From the NCBI GenBank assembly GCA_002350845.1, contig DEFL01000072.1, forward strand, positions 1 to 64,000: a stretch of 64,000 bases of DNA. Reading direction: 5' to 3'. A program made the position numbers and the translations under genes. A model generated the notes under the pieces. It ran no database searches. It was not told the DNA's origin and saw nothing but the letters and a program-made list of their open reading frames with translations. Of the stretch, positions 53,656 through 62,397 are shown one piece after another (position 1 is the stretch's first letter; each line of letters opens with the position of its first letter). This DNA is from Christensenella sp. UBA2853 (GTDB lineage: Bacteria > Bacillota > Clostridia > Christensenellales > Aristaeellaceae).

Positions 53656-54672
53656 TTACAGTCGGGCCACAGAACGTCTCTTCACGAGATCCACATCCAT
53701 GACCTCCAGATCATCCCGGTAGGTGGGGTCTTCCATGGCGCGCAGCAGCATCGCGACGGCACGCTCCGCTTTTTTGCGCATGAACTGGTTGATGGTGGTC
53801 AGTTTGGGCGTGACGACTGTGGCGGGAATGGAATTATCGAAACCGACTATGGAGATATCTTCCGGAACGGAAAAGCCGTTCTCCTGATATCCCTGGATGA
53901 TGCCGCAGGCAATGAGGTCTTCCGAAGTGACCATGCCCGTGGGCCTGTCCTTCATTTTGATCAGTGCATTGCCGACCTTGACCCCGCCCTCAAAGCGGAT
54001 GACATCATCGAATGTCCAGGCAGGGCAGGGGGTGAGGTGATATTCAGCGAGGGCATCGCAATAGCCCGCGTACCGGTCGTTGACCACTTTGGAAGTCTGA
54101 ATGGCGGAACCGGCGAACCCGATGTTCCGGTGGCCTTCCTCCAGCAGATGCTTTGCGGCCAGATAGCCGCCCTTGCGGTCTTCAATGCAGACGGACAGCA
54201 TGGGCACGTCATCAAAGTGACGGTCCAGAATCACCATGGGGGATTCGGTTTCCAGTGCAAGCTGATGGGTAATATCATCGTTGTGCGGGAAGAGCTGAAT
54301 CATGCCGTCGGTGTGCCATACACGCTGAAACTTCAGGACATCCTCGACCGTGGAAAAGGAGCAGAGCATGACATACAGATCCTTTTCTCTGAGCAGTTCC
54401 TCAAAGTAACCCACCAGATAGGCCGCGTAGGGACTGAGCAGCAGGCTGGAGGGGGTATGCTCCCACAGCGGCAGGAGGATGGCGATAATATGGGAGGATT
54501 TTGAACTCAGGCTTCTGGCGGCCATGCTGGGTACATAATGGTGTTTTGCCATAATCTCCCGGATGCGTTTTTCTGTTTCGGGAGAGACTTTGCCCTTCAC
54601 ATGATTGACGACGTTGGATACGGTCATCCGGCTGACGCCCGCCTCCGCGGCAATTTCCTTGATCGTAACCAA
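53656..54672 (-). CDS. LacI family transcriptional repressor of the saccharide locus
   Basis: The 338-residue DNA-binding repressor has the LacI helix-turn-helix (1-25, MVTIKEIAAEAGVSRMTVSNVVNH) and hinge helix (PSMAARSLSSKSSHIIAILLP). A periplasmic-binding-protein-like sugar domain follows, with DGMIQLFPHND, PMVILDRHFDDVP and SIVGFDNS. The start is TTG at 54672, with GAGGG eight bases upstream; the ATG in that stretch is out of frame. The gene is divergent from the ABC operon. Three related palindromes in the shared promoter region (54692, 54823 and 54901) are its likely operators, one of them inside its own promoter. Confidence 0.92.
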   Translation of the reverse strand: MVTIKEIAAEAGVSRMTVSNVVNHVKGKVSPETEKRIREIMAKHHYVPSMAARSLSSKSSHIIAILLPLWEHTPSSLLLSPYAAYLVGYFEELLREKDLYVMLCSFSTVEDVLKFQRVWHTDGMIQLFPHNDDITHQLALETESPMVILDRHFDDVPMLSVCIEDRKGGYLAAKHLLEEGHRNIGFAGSAIQTSKVVNDRYAGYCDALAEYHLTPCPAWTFDDVIRFEGGVKVGNALIKMKDRPTGMVTSEDLIACGIIQGYQENGFSVPEDISIVGFDNSIPATVVTPKLTTINQFMRKKAERAVAMLLRAMEDPTYRDDLEVMDVDLVKRRSVARL

Positions 54673-54689
54673 AGTGACATCCCTCTTTT

Positions 54690-54718
54690 ACTTTATCGGT
54701 ATACCTCATGATAATCAA
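54690..54718 (-). promoter_or_regulatory. lacI-family gene promoter with operator
   Basis: On the minus strand TTGATT, a 17-base spacer and TAAAGT. The spacer holds an operator-like word reading TTTATCGGTATACCTC on the plus strand (54692-54708), so autoregulation is likely. Confidence 0.5.
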
Positions 54719-54809
54719 CGGTTTTCTGTTTGTCAAGGCGGTATGAAAAGCCTGGTTTTCATCCGCTGGATGTCTATGGTGAAGGAAAAATATTTTTTTA
54801 AAAAAGGGG

Positions 54810-54838
54810 TTGACAGGTTGATGGTTTACCGATATACT
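54810..54838 (+). promoter_or_regulatory. Promoter of the saccharide ABC operon
   Basis: A perfect TTGACA, a 17-base spacer and TATACT. The operator-like word GGTTTACCGATATACTG (54823-54839) covers the spacer and the -10 box, so repressor binding would block RNA polymerase. Confidence 0.85.
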
Positions 54839-54900
54839 GAAGCCACCAAATCAAGTTTAACGATAAACCATCTCTCGAAGTCACTCGTTTTTTGACTCAA

Positions 54901-54918
54901 AGGTATACCGATATACCT
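54901..54918. promoter_or_regulatory. Palindromic LacI-type operator
   Basis: AGGTATACCGATATACCT has perfect 7-base arms around CCGA. It lies between the operon promoter and the first permease. Two imperfect relatives at 54692 and 54823 share the TACCGATATAC core on one strand or the other. Confidence 0.8.
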
Positions 54919-54944
54919 GTTTTCGTGATCTGGGAGTGATCCAA

Positions 54945-55874
54945 ATGCAACATGCGAGAATGACAGGCGGCAGTTCTGTCTGGGAACGGATCCGACGCAA
55001 CTGGGGCCTGTATCTGCTGATGGTGCCCGCGATAGCTATCTTTATCTGCTTTACCTATATGCCCATGTACGGCGTGATCATCGCTTTCAAGGATTTTCGG
55101 CCGGCACAGGGAATCTGGGGAAGCCGCTGGGTGGGACTGAAATACTTTGAGCGGTATTTCGATTCCTACATGTTTACCAACACCATCATCAACACGCTGG
55201 TCATCAGCCTGTACACGCTGGTGGTGACCTTCCCCCTGCCGATCCTTCTGGCGCTGATGTGCAACCAGATGTATGCAAAGCGGTTCAAGAAGGTCTTTCA
55301 GGTATCCACCTATCTTCCGCACTTTATTTCCACTGTGGTCATGTGCGGCATGATCATCATGTTCCTCTCGCCTTCCTCCGGCGTCATTCCCAGAATCCTG
55401 GGCATAGCCGGCATCAAGATGGGGGACCTGATGGGCAACGCGAACGCCTTCTCAAGCATCTATGTCTGGTCGGAAGTCTGGCAGCATGTGGGCTGGGATT
55501 CCATTATGTATATCGCCGCCCTGTCGTCCGTCGATCCCCAGCTCTATGAGGCGGCCGAAGTGGACGGCGCAAACAAATGGCAGAAGATCCTGGCCATCGA
55601 CATTCCCATGCTGGTGCCCACCATGGTGACCCTGTTCATCCTCCGCTGCGGCAGCCTCCTCGGCGTCGGCTTTGAAAAGGTGTATCTGCTCCAGAATGAC
55701 CTGAACATCGCCAAAAGCGAGATCATTTCCACCTACCTCTACAAGATGGGTCTCAAATCCAATCAGTACAGCTATTCGGCTGCGATCGGACTGTTCAACA
55801 ACGTGGTCAACTTTGTGATTCTGATTCTGGTCAACCAGATTTCAAAGTCCATCGGCGACACGTCGCTGTTCTGA
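54945..55874 (+). CDS. Sugar ABC transporter permease (CUT1, LplB-like)
   Basis: The 309-residue permease has six helices. Its N-terminus NWGLYLLMVPAIAIFICFTYMPMYG is typical of the LplB/YteP branch. The EAA loop is YEAAEVDGANKWQKILAIDIPMLVPT. It pairs with the next gene to form the channel. ATG 54945 has GGGAG eight bases upstream, and the in-frame GTG 54936 lies over this RBS. This branch usually imports complex oligosaccharides such as pectic or other plant-derived ones; the ligand here is not known. Confidence 0.9.
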   Translation: MQHARMTGGSSVWERIRRNWGLYLLMVPAIAIFICFTYMPMYGVIIAFKDFRPAQGIWGSRWVGLKYFERYFDSYMFTNTIINTLVISLYTLVVTFPLPILLALMCNQMYAKRFKKVFQVSTYLPHFISTVVMCGMIIMFLSPSSGVIPRILGIAGIKMGDLMGNANAFSSIYVWSEVWQHVGWDSIMYIAALSSVDPQLYEAAEVDGANKWQKILAIDIPMLVPTMVTLFILRCGSLLGVGFEKVYLLQNDLNIAKSEIISTYLYKMGLKSNQYSYSAAIGLFNNVVNFVILILVNQISKSIGDTSLF

Positions 55875-55889
55875 TGGGAGGTGCGGAAG

Positions 55890-56816
55890 ATGAGTCAAAT
55901 CGCTGGTAAGAATCACCCTGCTGTCCGCAACCATATCCGGAAGAGCCGCGCAGACAAAACCTTCGACTGGATCATCTACACCATTGCTGTGCTGATGACG
56001 CTCCTGGCGCTCTATCCCATGTACTTTATTGTGATTGCCTCGATCAGTGATCCCAACCAGGTGGCACAGGGCAATGTCCTCCTCTGGCCGAAGGGCCTGA
56101 GCCTGGACGGCTATAAGCACCTGTTCTCCATGGGCAATCTCTGGACCGGCTATCTGAACACCGTGCTCTACTCCCTGGTAGGCACCCTGATCATGCTGGT
56201 GGTCAATATTCCGGTGGCCTATGCGCTGAGCCGGAGAGACCTGGTCGGCCGCGGACTGTTTACCTTCTTCTTCATTTTCCCCATGTTTTTCGGGGGCGGC
56301 CTGATCCCGACCTTCATCATCCTGAACAACACGTTCCACATGGTGGACACGTTCCTGGTCATGGTCCTGCCGTTTTCCGTCATCTCCTATTACATCGTTG
56401 TGTCCCGCACGTTCTTCCAGACCAGCCTGCCGGCGGAACTCTGGGACGCAGCCCAGATCGACGGCTGCGGCAACCTCAGATACTTCTTTACCGTCGTGCT
56501 GCCCCTGTCCAAGGCCATCCTGGCGGTCATCGCGCTGTGGGCGGCGGTGGGACACTGGAACAGCTACTTTAACGCCATGATCTATCTGCGCACGCCCTCG
56601 AAATACCCTCTGCAGCTGGTCATGCGCAATATCCTGATCAACAACGAAATGGCCGCCTCTGCCATGACCGGTTCCGCGGCTGCGGATATCAACCGCAAGG
56701 CCAACCTGATCAAATACTGCGCTATTGTCGTGTCGTCGCTGCCTATCATGACCATGTATCCCTTTGTGCAGAAGTACTTCAATCAGGGTGTCATGATCGG
56801 CGCACTGAAAGGGTAA
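55890..56816 (+). CDS. Sugar ABC transporter permease (CUT1, YtcP-like)
   Basis: The second permease has 308 residues and six helices. The N-terminal DKTFDWIIYTIAVLMTLLALYPMYFIVIASISDP is the YtcP signature. The EAA loop is LWDAAQIDGCGNLRYFFTVVLPLSKAI. ATG 55890 has GGGAGG upstream, eight bases away; GTG 55881 lies within that RBS. It starts 15 bases after the first permease stop. No ATPase gene is in the operon, so a shared MsmX-type ATPase elsewhere would be needed. Confidence 0.92.
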   Translation: MSQIAGKNHPAVRNHIRKSRADKTFDWIIYTIAVLMTLLALYPMYFIVIASISDPNQVAQGNVLLWPKGLSLDGYKHLFSMGNLWTGYLNTVLYSLVGTLIMLVVNIPVAYALSRRDLVGRGLFTFFFIFPMFFGGGLIPTFIILNNTFHMVDTFLVMVLPFSVISYYIVVSRTFFQTSLPAELWDAAQIDGCGNLRYFFTVVLPLSKAILAVIALWAAVGHWNSYFNAMIYLRTPSKYPLQLVMRNILINNEMAASAMTGSAAADINRKANLIKYCAIVVSSLPIMTMYPFVQKYFNQGVMIGALKG

Positions 56817-56882
56817 TCCCCATTCTTTCCACAGGTTCCAAGGCGTGGATCGCCTGAACATACATTTAAGGAGGAAATCATC

Positions 56883-58421
56883 ATGAAGAAACTGCTGTCT
56901 CTGGCCCTCGTCCTGTGCATGCTGCTGGGCGTCGGCGCAACTGCCCTGGCAGAAGACGTCCCCACCTTTACCGTTGCCTGCAACCGCTGGACTGAAGTCT
57001 GGGGCACTGACTTTACCCAGACCGCATTCCTGAAGGAAATCGGAGAAAAGACCGGTGTGAATATTGAATGGCAGCCCTACTGGAACGGCTCCTGGGGTGA
57101 GCAGAAGTCCCTGATGCTCGCCAGCGGCCTGAGCGCCATGCCCGATGCTTTCTTCGGTTCCATCTCCCTGACCGATGCGGACATCGTGCCCAACCTGGAC
57201 TACTTTGTCGAACTGACCGACCTGATTCCGCAGTATATGCCGAACCTGACCGCCATCTTTGAAAAGGATCCTTCCATGAAGGCCATGTGCATGGATGCCG
57301 ACGGCAAGATCTGGTCTCTGCCCAAAAAGCTCCCGATGCGCCCCATCACGGCCAATGAAATGTACATCAACAAGGTATGGCTCGAGGAACTGAACCTGCC
57401 CATGCCCACCACCTACACCGAACTGGCTGACACCCTGGTGGCATTCTCCAAGTCCGGCGAAGGCCGCTATGGCTTCATCGCTGCTTCCTCTCTGAGCTTT
57501 GACCTGAACAACCTCCTCCTGCCCTTCGGCGTGCAGGCCAGCCGTGCCGGCAACTTCATGGGCATCAATGCGGAAGGCAAACCCTACTTCGTTCCCATGG
57601 CTGAAAACTACAAGGAAGCCGTCAAGTGGGCTCATGAGCTCTATGTGAACGGTGCCCTGGATCCTGAATACTTCACCCAGACTTCCGATATGGTCCGCGC
57701 CAAGGTGCAGGACACCGAAGCCGGCCCGCGCACGGGCATCGTGTTTGCCTGGACGGCTGACTCCGAACTCCTGGGCAATGCCAAGGACTATGTGGTTGTG
57801 GAAGCTGTTGCCGGCCCCGATGGAAACCGCTATGTGGAATCTGACCCGACCTTCCTCAACTATGGCAAGAACGAGTTTGTCATCACCAAGAACTGCTCCG
57901 ATCCTGGCAAACTGCTGACCTGGGCTGACCAGTTCTACACCGACGAAGCTTCCCTGCAGACCTATTACGGCTCCATCGGCGACGGCAAGATCGCCAAGAA
58001 CGAAGACGGCACCTATGAAGTGCTGCTGCCTGCTGCCGATTCCGGCATCAACCTGGACACCTCCTGCTGGACCTTCTCTTTCCGCGATCATGGCCCGAAG
58101 TACATGAACGAAGAATTTGAATCCAAGGTTATCCTGCCCACCACCGAAGGCGACGGCATCAAGCTGGCTGATGACGCGGTGAACGCAAAGTATGCCCGCG
58201 ACACATTCCCCGTTGTGGCCTATACCGCTCAGGAACTCGACGACATGGCTTTCCTCAGCCCTGACATCACCAGCTACTGCAACCAGCAGTATGCACACTG
58301 GGTCACCGAAGGCGGCGTTGAAGAAGAATGGGATGCTTACATTGCCAAGCTCAACCAGATGAACGTCAATGATCTCATCCAGATCCATCTGGACGCCTAT
58401 GCCCGCTACATGGGTGAATAA
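56883..58421 (+). CDS. Extracellular solute-binding protein of the saccharide ABC transporter (LplA-like)
   Basis: The 512-residue secreted protein binds the oligosaccharide and delivers it to the two permeases. A signal peptide (about 1-23, ending ATALAED) precedes a family 1 binding fold with TGVNIEWQPYW, SGLSAMPDAFFG and FVITKNCSDPGKLLTWADQFYTDEA. I see no lipobox. ATG 56883 has AAGGAGG upstream. A terminator hairpin between this gene and the GH31 gene probably lets only part of the transcripts continue, which fits the need for more binding protein than enzyme. Confidence 0.92.
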   Translation: MKKLLSLALVLCMLLGVGATALAEDVPTFTVACNRWTEVWGTDFTQTAFLKEIGEKTGVNIEWQPYWNGSWGEQKSLMLASGLSAMPDAFFGSISLTDADIVPNLDYFVELTDLIPQYMPNLTAIFEKDPSMKAMCMDADGKIWSLPKKLPMRPITANEMYINKVWLEELNLPMPTTYTELADTLVAFSKSGEGRYGFIAASSLSFDLNNLLLPFGVQASRAGNFMGINAEGKPYFVPMAENYKEAVKWAHELYVNGALDPEYFTQTSDMVRAKVQDTEAGPRTGIVFAWTADSELLGNAKDYVVVEAVAGPDGNRYVESDPTFLNYGKNEFVITKNCSDPGKLLTWADQFYTDEASLQTYYGSIGDGKIAKNEDGTYEVLLPAADSGINLDTSCWTFSFRDHGPKYMNEEFESKVILPTTEGDGIKLADDAVNAKYARDTFPVVAYTAQELDDMAFLSPDITSYCNQQYAHWVTEGGVEEEWDAYIAKLNQMNVNDLIQIHLDAYARYMGE

Positions 58422-58453
58422 GACGATTCACGATAGACTGATTGCATGATTAC

Positions 58454-58484
58454 GGGGCTGCTGCATCGTGCAGCAGCCCCTTTT
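58454..58484 (+). terminator. Intergenic terminator after the binding-protein gene
   Basis: A perfect 12-bp stem (GGGGCTGCTGCA with TGCAGCAGCCCC) with a three-base loop and four Ts. It lies just before the GH31 RBS and probably attenuates downstream expression. Confidence 0.8.
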
Positions 58485-58500
58485 CCAGAAAGGAAAGCCT

Positions 58501-60873
58501 ATGAAAGCTGCAGATATCTGGCAGATCTGCCCCGCGGCGGATCCCAAAGCCGTCATTCTGGGAAAAACCTACCGCATCACTGTGCTCACGGACAGACTTC
58601 TGCGTCTTGAATATGAAGAAAACGGCCGATTCTGTGATACCGCGACCCAGCTGGCTCTGTGCCGTTCATTTCCAGTGCCGGATTTTACCGTGGAGGAAAA
58701 TGAACAAGCCCTCAGGGTGGAGACAGACGCCCTGCGCCTTGACTATGACAAGCGTCCCTTTTCCCCGAACGGACTGACCGTAACGCTGAAAGGCGCCTAT
58801 GGCGCGTATGCGAGCGTCTGGCATTTCGGTGAAGTGAACCGTACGTTTGGAGGCACAGCGCGGACGCTGGATGAAGCGGACGGGGAGATCCCGCTTGAGG
58901 ACGGGCTGACCTCCCTTCAGGGCTATACCGTTCTGGATGACAGCCGATCCATGGGAATGGACGGCGAAGGCCATCTGCTGCCGGCGCGTGCGCACGGCAC
59001 GGACCTGTACTTCTTTGGATATGGACGGGACTATAAGGGATGCATCCGGGATTTTTATCATCTCTCCGGTCCCGCGCCGGTCATTCCGCGCTTTGCCCTG
59101 GGCAACTGGTGGAGCCGGTTTTACCCCTATACCCAGGCAGGCTATCAGGAACTGATGGAAACCTTTTCCGCCAGGGGAATTCCTCTGTCGGTTGCCGTGC
59201 TGGATATGAACTGGCATGTCACGGAGATCGACCCGCGCTTCGGCACCGGATGGACCGGGTATACATGGGACCGGGAAAAGTTCCCGGAACCGGAAAAACT
59301 GCTTTCCTGGCTGCATGAACACGGTCTGCATGTGACGCTCAATGATCACCCGGCGGACGGTGTGCGGGCGTGCGAGGAGCTGTATCCGCAGATGGCCCGC
59401 GCGATGGGAAAGGACCCGGAAGAAGGCACGCCATTCCCCTATGATGCGGCGGATGCCCATTATGAAGAAGCGTTTGAAAAAACGATCCTCGGATCCCTTG
59501 AAGAGCAGGGTGTGGACTTCTGGTGGCTGGACTGGCAGCAGAAGGGTGGAAGCACGGATCCCGGCATGGACCCGCTCTTCACGCTGAATCATACCCGCTA
59601 TCTGCATGCTGTTTCAGAAGGTCTGCCTCCGCTGATTCTGTCCCGCTACGGCGGACCCGGAAGCCACCGCTATCCGCTCGGCTTTTCCGGGGATACCTGC
59701 GCAACCTGGGCATCGCTGCGCTTTCAGCCGTATTTTACAGCGAACGCGGCCAATATCGGGTATGCGTGCTGGAGCCACGATATCGGCGGGCATATGCATG
59801 GCACCACCGACCCGGAACTGACGACCCGATGGATCCAGTTCGGCGTGTTTTCACCGGTCCTGCGGCTGCATTCCACGAGCAATCCGTTCATGGAAAAGGA
59901 ACCCTGGAAGTTCCCGCTGGAAAAGGCGGAGGTCATGCAGCGGTTCCTCCGGCTGCGGCATCAGCTGGTGCCGTGGCTGTACAGCCAGTCGGTCCGGTGC
60001 AGTGAGACAGGGGACGTGCTGCTTCGCCCCATGTATTATGAAAATCCTCAGTCCTGGCAGGCATACCATGCCGCGGGTCAGTACATGCTCGGAGACTGCA
60101 TGACCGTCATTCCGGTCACGGATCCAATGGATCCTGCCGCGCAGCTGTCTCCCGCTGATGTCTACCTTCCGGAGGGAACATGGACGGATTTCTTTACGGG
60201 AGACCGGTACAGGGGCGGCCGAAAGCTGACGATGTACCGTCCGCTCGAGAGCATTCCGGTGCTGGTCAGGGCAGGCGGCATCCTGCCAATGGACGGAGAC
60301 GTGATCCCGGAAAACGGGACGCCGCTGCCGCATCACCTGCTGGTGCGCTTCTTTGCGGGGGCAGACGGGGAGTCTGTGCTCGTCGAGGATAACGGCCGGA
60401 TGCCGGAGGATCCTGCCTACACCCGTGTGCAGACCCGCCTGAGCATGACCTGCGGGGAAGGACTGCGCATTGAGGTGACTCCGCCGGAGGGAGACTGCAC
60501 TCTGATTCCGCCGGATCGGTGCTATACTGTGGAAGTCAGCGGAATCGGCAGCAGCCTTCCGGATGCATGCAGCTGCGCGTATACAGCGCAGTATGATGCT
60601 GCTCGCAGGGTGCTGGTCCTGAAGCTGAACGCGGACAGCCTTCAGGGGGCTGTGCTCGAATGGCATGAGATGCCGGCTGCCCCGGGGATGGACTGGAAGG
60701 ACAGGCTGCGGGAACTGCTGATTCCGGCACAGATAGAGTTTGATGTGAAGGGCCAGGTCATGGAAGCTGCCGAGCAGAATGAAGACCCTGCTGCTTTCCT
60801 GGCCCAGGCGCATATGCTGAAACTGCCCTCTGCCCTGTACGGGGCGATCCTGGAACTGCTCTCCATGGGCTGA
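58501..60873 (+). CDS. Glycoside hydrolase family 31 enzyme (alpha-glucosidase or alpha-xylosidase type)
   Basis: A 790-residue cytoplasmic exo-acting alpha-glycosidase. Residues about 1-210 are the N-terminal beta-sandwich. The barrel (about 195-530) starts PRFALGNWWSRFYPY. The nucleophile is D344 in WWLDWQQ and the acid/base is D398 in FSGDTCATW. GYACWSHDIGGH follows, as in the family. The C-terminal beta domains contain VPVLVRAGGILPM. With no signal peptide, it should cut oligosaccharides brought in by the ABC transporter. Specificity (alpha-1,4/1,6-glucoside or alpha-xyloside) cannot be read with certainty. ATG 58501 has GAAAGGAAAG upstream. Confidence 0.92.
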   Translation: MKAADIWQICPAADPKAVILGKTYRITVLTDRLLRLEYEENGRFCDTATQLALCRSFPVPDFTVEENEQALRVETDALRLDYDKRPFSPNGLTVTLKGAYGAYASVWHFGEVNRTFGGTARTLDEADGEIPLEDGLTSLQGYTVLDDSRSMGMDGEGHLLPARAHGTDLYFFGYGRDYKGCIRDFYHLSGPAPVIPRFALGNWWSRFYPYTQAGYQELMETFSARGIPLSVAVLDMNWHVTEIDPRFGTGWTGYTWDREKFPEPEKLLSWLHEHGLHVTLNDHPADGVRACEELYPQMARAMGKDPEEGTPFPYDAADAHYEEAFEKTILGSLEEQGVDFWWLDWQQKGGSTDPGMDPLFTLNHTRYLHAVSEGLPPLILSRYGGPGSHRYPLGFSGDTCATWASLRFQPYFTANAANIGYACWSHDIGGHMHGTTDPELTTRWIQFGVFSPVLRLHSTSNPFMEKEPWKFPLEKAEVMQRFLRLRHQLVPWLYSQSVRCSETGDVLLRPMYYENPQSWQAYHAAGQYMLGDCMTVIPVTDPMDPAAQLSPADVYLPEGTWTDFFTGDRYRGGRKLTMYRPLESIPVLVRAGGILPMDGDVIPENGTPLPHHLLVRFFAGADGESVLVEDNGRMPEDPAYTRVQTRLSMTCGEGLRIEVTPPEGDCTLIPPDRCYTVEVSGIGSSLPDACSCAYTAQYDAARRVLVLKLNADSLQGAVLEWHEMPAAPGMDWKDRLRELLIPAQIEFDVKGQVMEAAEQNEDPAAFLAQAHMLKLPSALYGAILELLSMG

Positions 60874-60936
60874 GCAGAATGCCATGGAGAATGAGGTCCG
60901 GGAACGACAGTCCGGAGCGTGAAAGGAGAGGTCTGC

Positions 60937-62313
60937 ATGAACAGGATGCTCTGCGCAGTCGTGCTGCTGCTTTTGCTGCTTCCCTGCGCCTGCGCTGAAG
61001 AACTGTCAGACAGGGAGCCTACGGCGAGAGTATGGGTCAATGGCACGGAAGTGAAAAATGTATATGAAACGGCCGTGTGCACGCAGCGGTTCTGGGAGGA
61101 AAACCCGACGCTTTCCACGGCCCCGGCAGCCATTGCCGTGCAGGAAGCGCCATACCTCGTGGAGATTGCGTTTTCGGGGATCGATGTACAGTCAGCGGTT
61201 GTGCGGCCGCTGGAAAAAGGCATTGTGCCGGAGATCAGGGACGGGAAAGTCTGCTTCCGGGTGGAGGACGCTTCTCAGCTGGTGATCGAAGTGAACGGAG
61301 AGATCCGCGGCGCCGTGCACCTCTTCCTGGACACCCCGGATGCGGAGAAACCGGGCCCGGACACCCCGAAGGTACGCTACTTCGGCCCCGGTGTTTACAG
61401 GGACCAGATCATTACGGTCCGGAGCAATGAAACTATCTATCTCGATGAGGGCTGTGTGCTCTACGGGCAGATCTACAGCGGTATGGCCAGCAACTTCACC
61501 ATTGCCGGTCACGGCGTGCTGTGCGGGAGCATCTATGACCGCTGGAAGGATACCATTGTGCCGGTGAACCTGTCCAACTGCAGCGATTTCACCATCCGGG
61601 ACATCACGATCCTGGACCCGTCAGCCTGGACGGTCAATCTTCTCAAATGCAAGCGGGGCACCATTGACAACGTCAAGATCATTTCCGCGCGCAGCAACAG
61701 CGATGGCTTTACCTTCCAGAACTGTGAAGACATCACGGTGAAAAACAGCTTTGTCCGGTCCTGGGATGACAGTCTGGTGGTCAAAGGCTATAACGGAGAT
61801 GTGCACCGGATCACCTTCGACCACTGCACACTGTGGACCGATCTGGCGCAGAGCTGCGAGATCGGGTATGAGACGCGGGCCAAAGTCATAGAAGACATTA
61901 CATTCAGTCATATCACCGTCCTGCACAGTTTCCACAAGCCGGTCATTTCCATCCACAACAGTGATCATGCGCGGGTGCGCAATGTGCTGTTTGAAGACAT
62001 TGTGGTGGAGGATGCGCAGATGGGAGAAGGCGACGGAACACCGTACCTGATTGACCTGACCACGACCGAATCCGTCTGGTCGGCTACCCTGAAACGCGGC
62101 ACCATTGATCAGGTCACGATCCGCAATGTACAGGTGCTCTCCGGGAAAAAGCCCGCCATCCGCATCTGGTCCAATGATGAGAACAGCCGGATCGACCATG
62201 TTGACATCAGTGGTCTGACGATCCTGGGGGAAGAAATCACCGGCTTTGATCAGCTCCCCTGTGAGATGAGTCCCTTCAACGGGGAGGAAATCCGGTTCAC
62301 AGACGGTGAATAA
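60937..62313 (+). CDS. Secreted beta-helix glycosidase, clan GH-N (GH28/GH49-like)
   Basis: The 458-residue protein has a signal peptide (about 1-20). An N-terminal beta-sandwich follows (about 25-145). Next is a right-handed beta-helix beginning VRYFGPGVYRDQIITVRSNE and GHGVLCGSIYDRW. Three acidic residues fit the clan GH-N catalytic set: D256 in NSDGF and D277/D278 in WDDSLVVKG. The N-terminal sandwich plus helix resembles GH49 dextranases more than GH28, but the motifs are diverged. It would act outside the cell and make oligosaccharides for the transporter encoded upstream. ATG 60937 has AAAGGAG upstream. It is the last gene of the operon. Confidence 0.7.
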   Translation: MNRMLCAVVLLLLLLPCACAEELSDREPTARVWVNGTEVKNVYETAVCTQRFWEENPTLSTAPAAIAVQEAPYLVEIAFSGIDVQSAVVRPLEKGIVPEIRDGKVCFRVEDASQLVIEVNGEIRGAVHLFLDTPDAEKPGPDTPKVRYFGPGVYRDQIITVRSNETIYLDEGCVLYGQIYSGMASNFTIAGHGVLCGSIYDRWKDTIVPVNLSNCSDFTIRDITILDPSAWTVNLLKCKRGTIDNVKIISARSNSDGFTFQNCEDITVKNSFVRSWDDSLVVKGYNGDVHRITFDHCTLWTDLAQSCEIGYETRAKVIEDITFSHITVLHSFHKPVISIHNSDHARVRNVLFEDIVVEDAQMGEGDGTPYLIDLTTTESVWSATLKRGTIDQVTIRNVQVLSGKKPAIRIWSNDENSRIDHVDISGLTILGEEITGFDQLPCEMSPFNGEEIRFTDGE

Positions 62314-62325
62314 AAAAATGACAGC

Positions 62326-62377
62326 AAACAAACAGCCCTACAGCGTGCGGTTCAGCACACTGCAGGGCTGCTTGTTT
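62326..62377. terminator. Terminator between convergent beta-helix and permease genes
   Basis: A long stem pairs AACAAACAGCCCTACAG with a downstream arm ending CTGCAGGGCTGCTTGTT, with a few mismatches. It ends in T-rich sequence on the plus strand and A-rich flanks, so it may act in both directions. Confidence 0.65.
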
Positions 62378-62397
62378 CAACAGGGAAAAGGACAGGA

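Noticed and set aside
55842..58388. An 848-codon minus-strand frame opposite the saccharide ABC genes
   Set aside because: It is antisense to two clear permeases and a binding protein. Its translation is His/Gly/Asp-rich without domain signatures.
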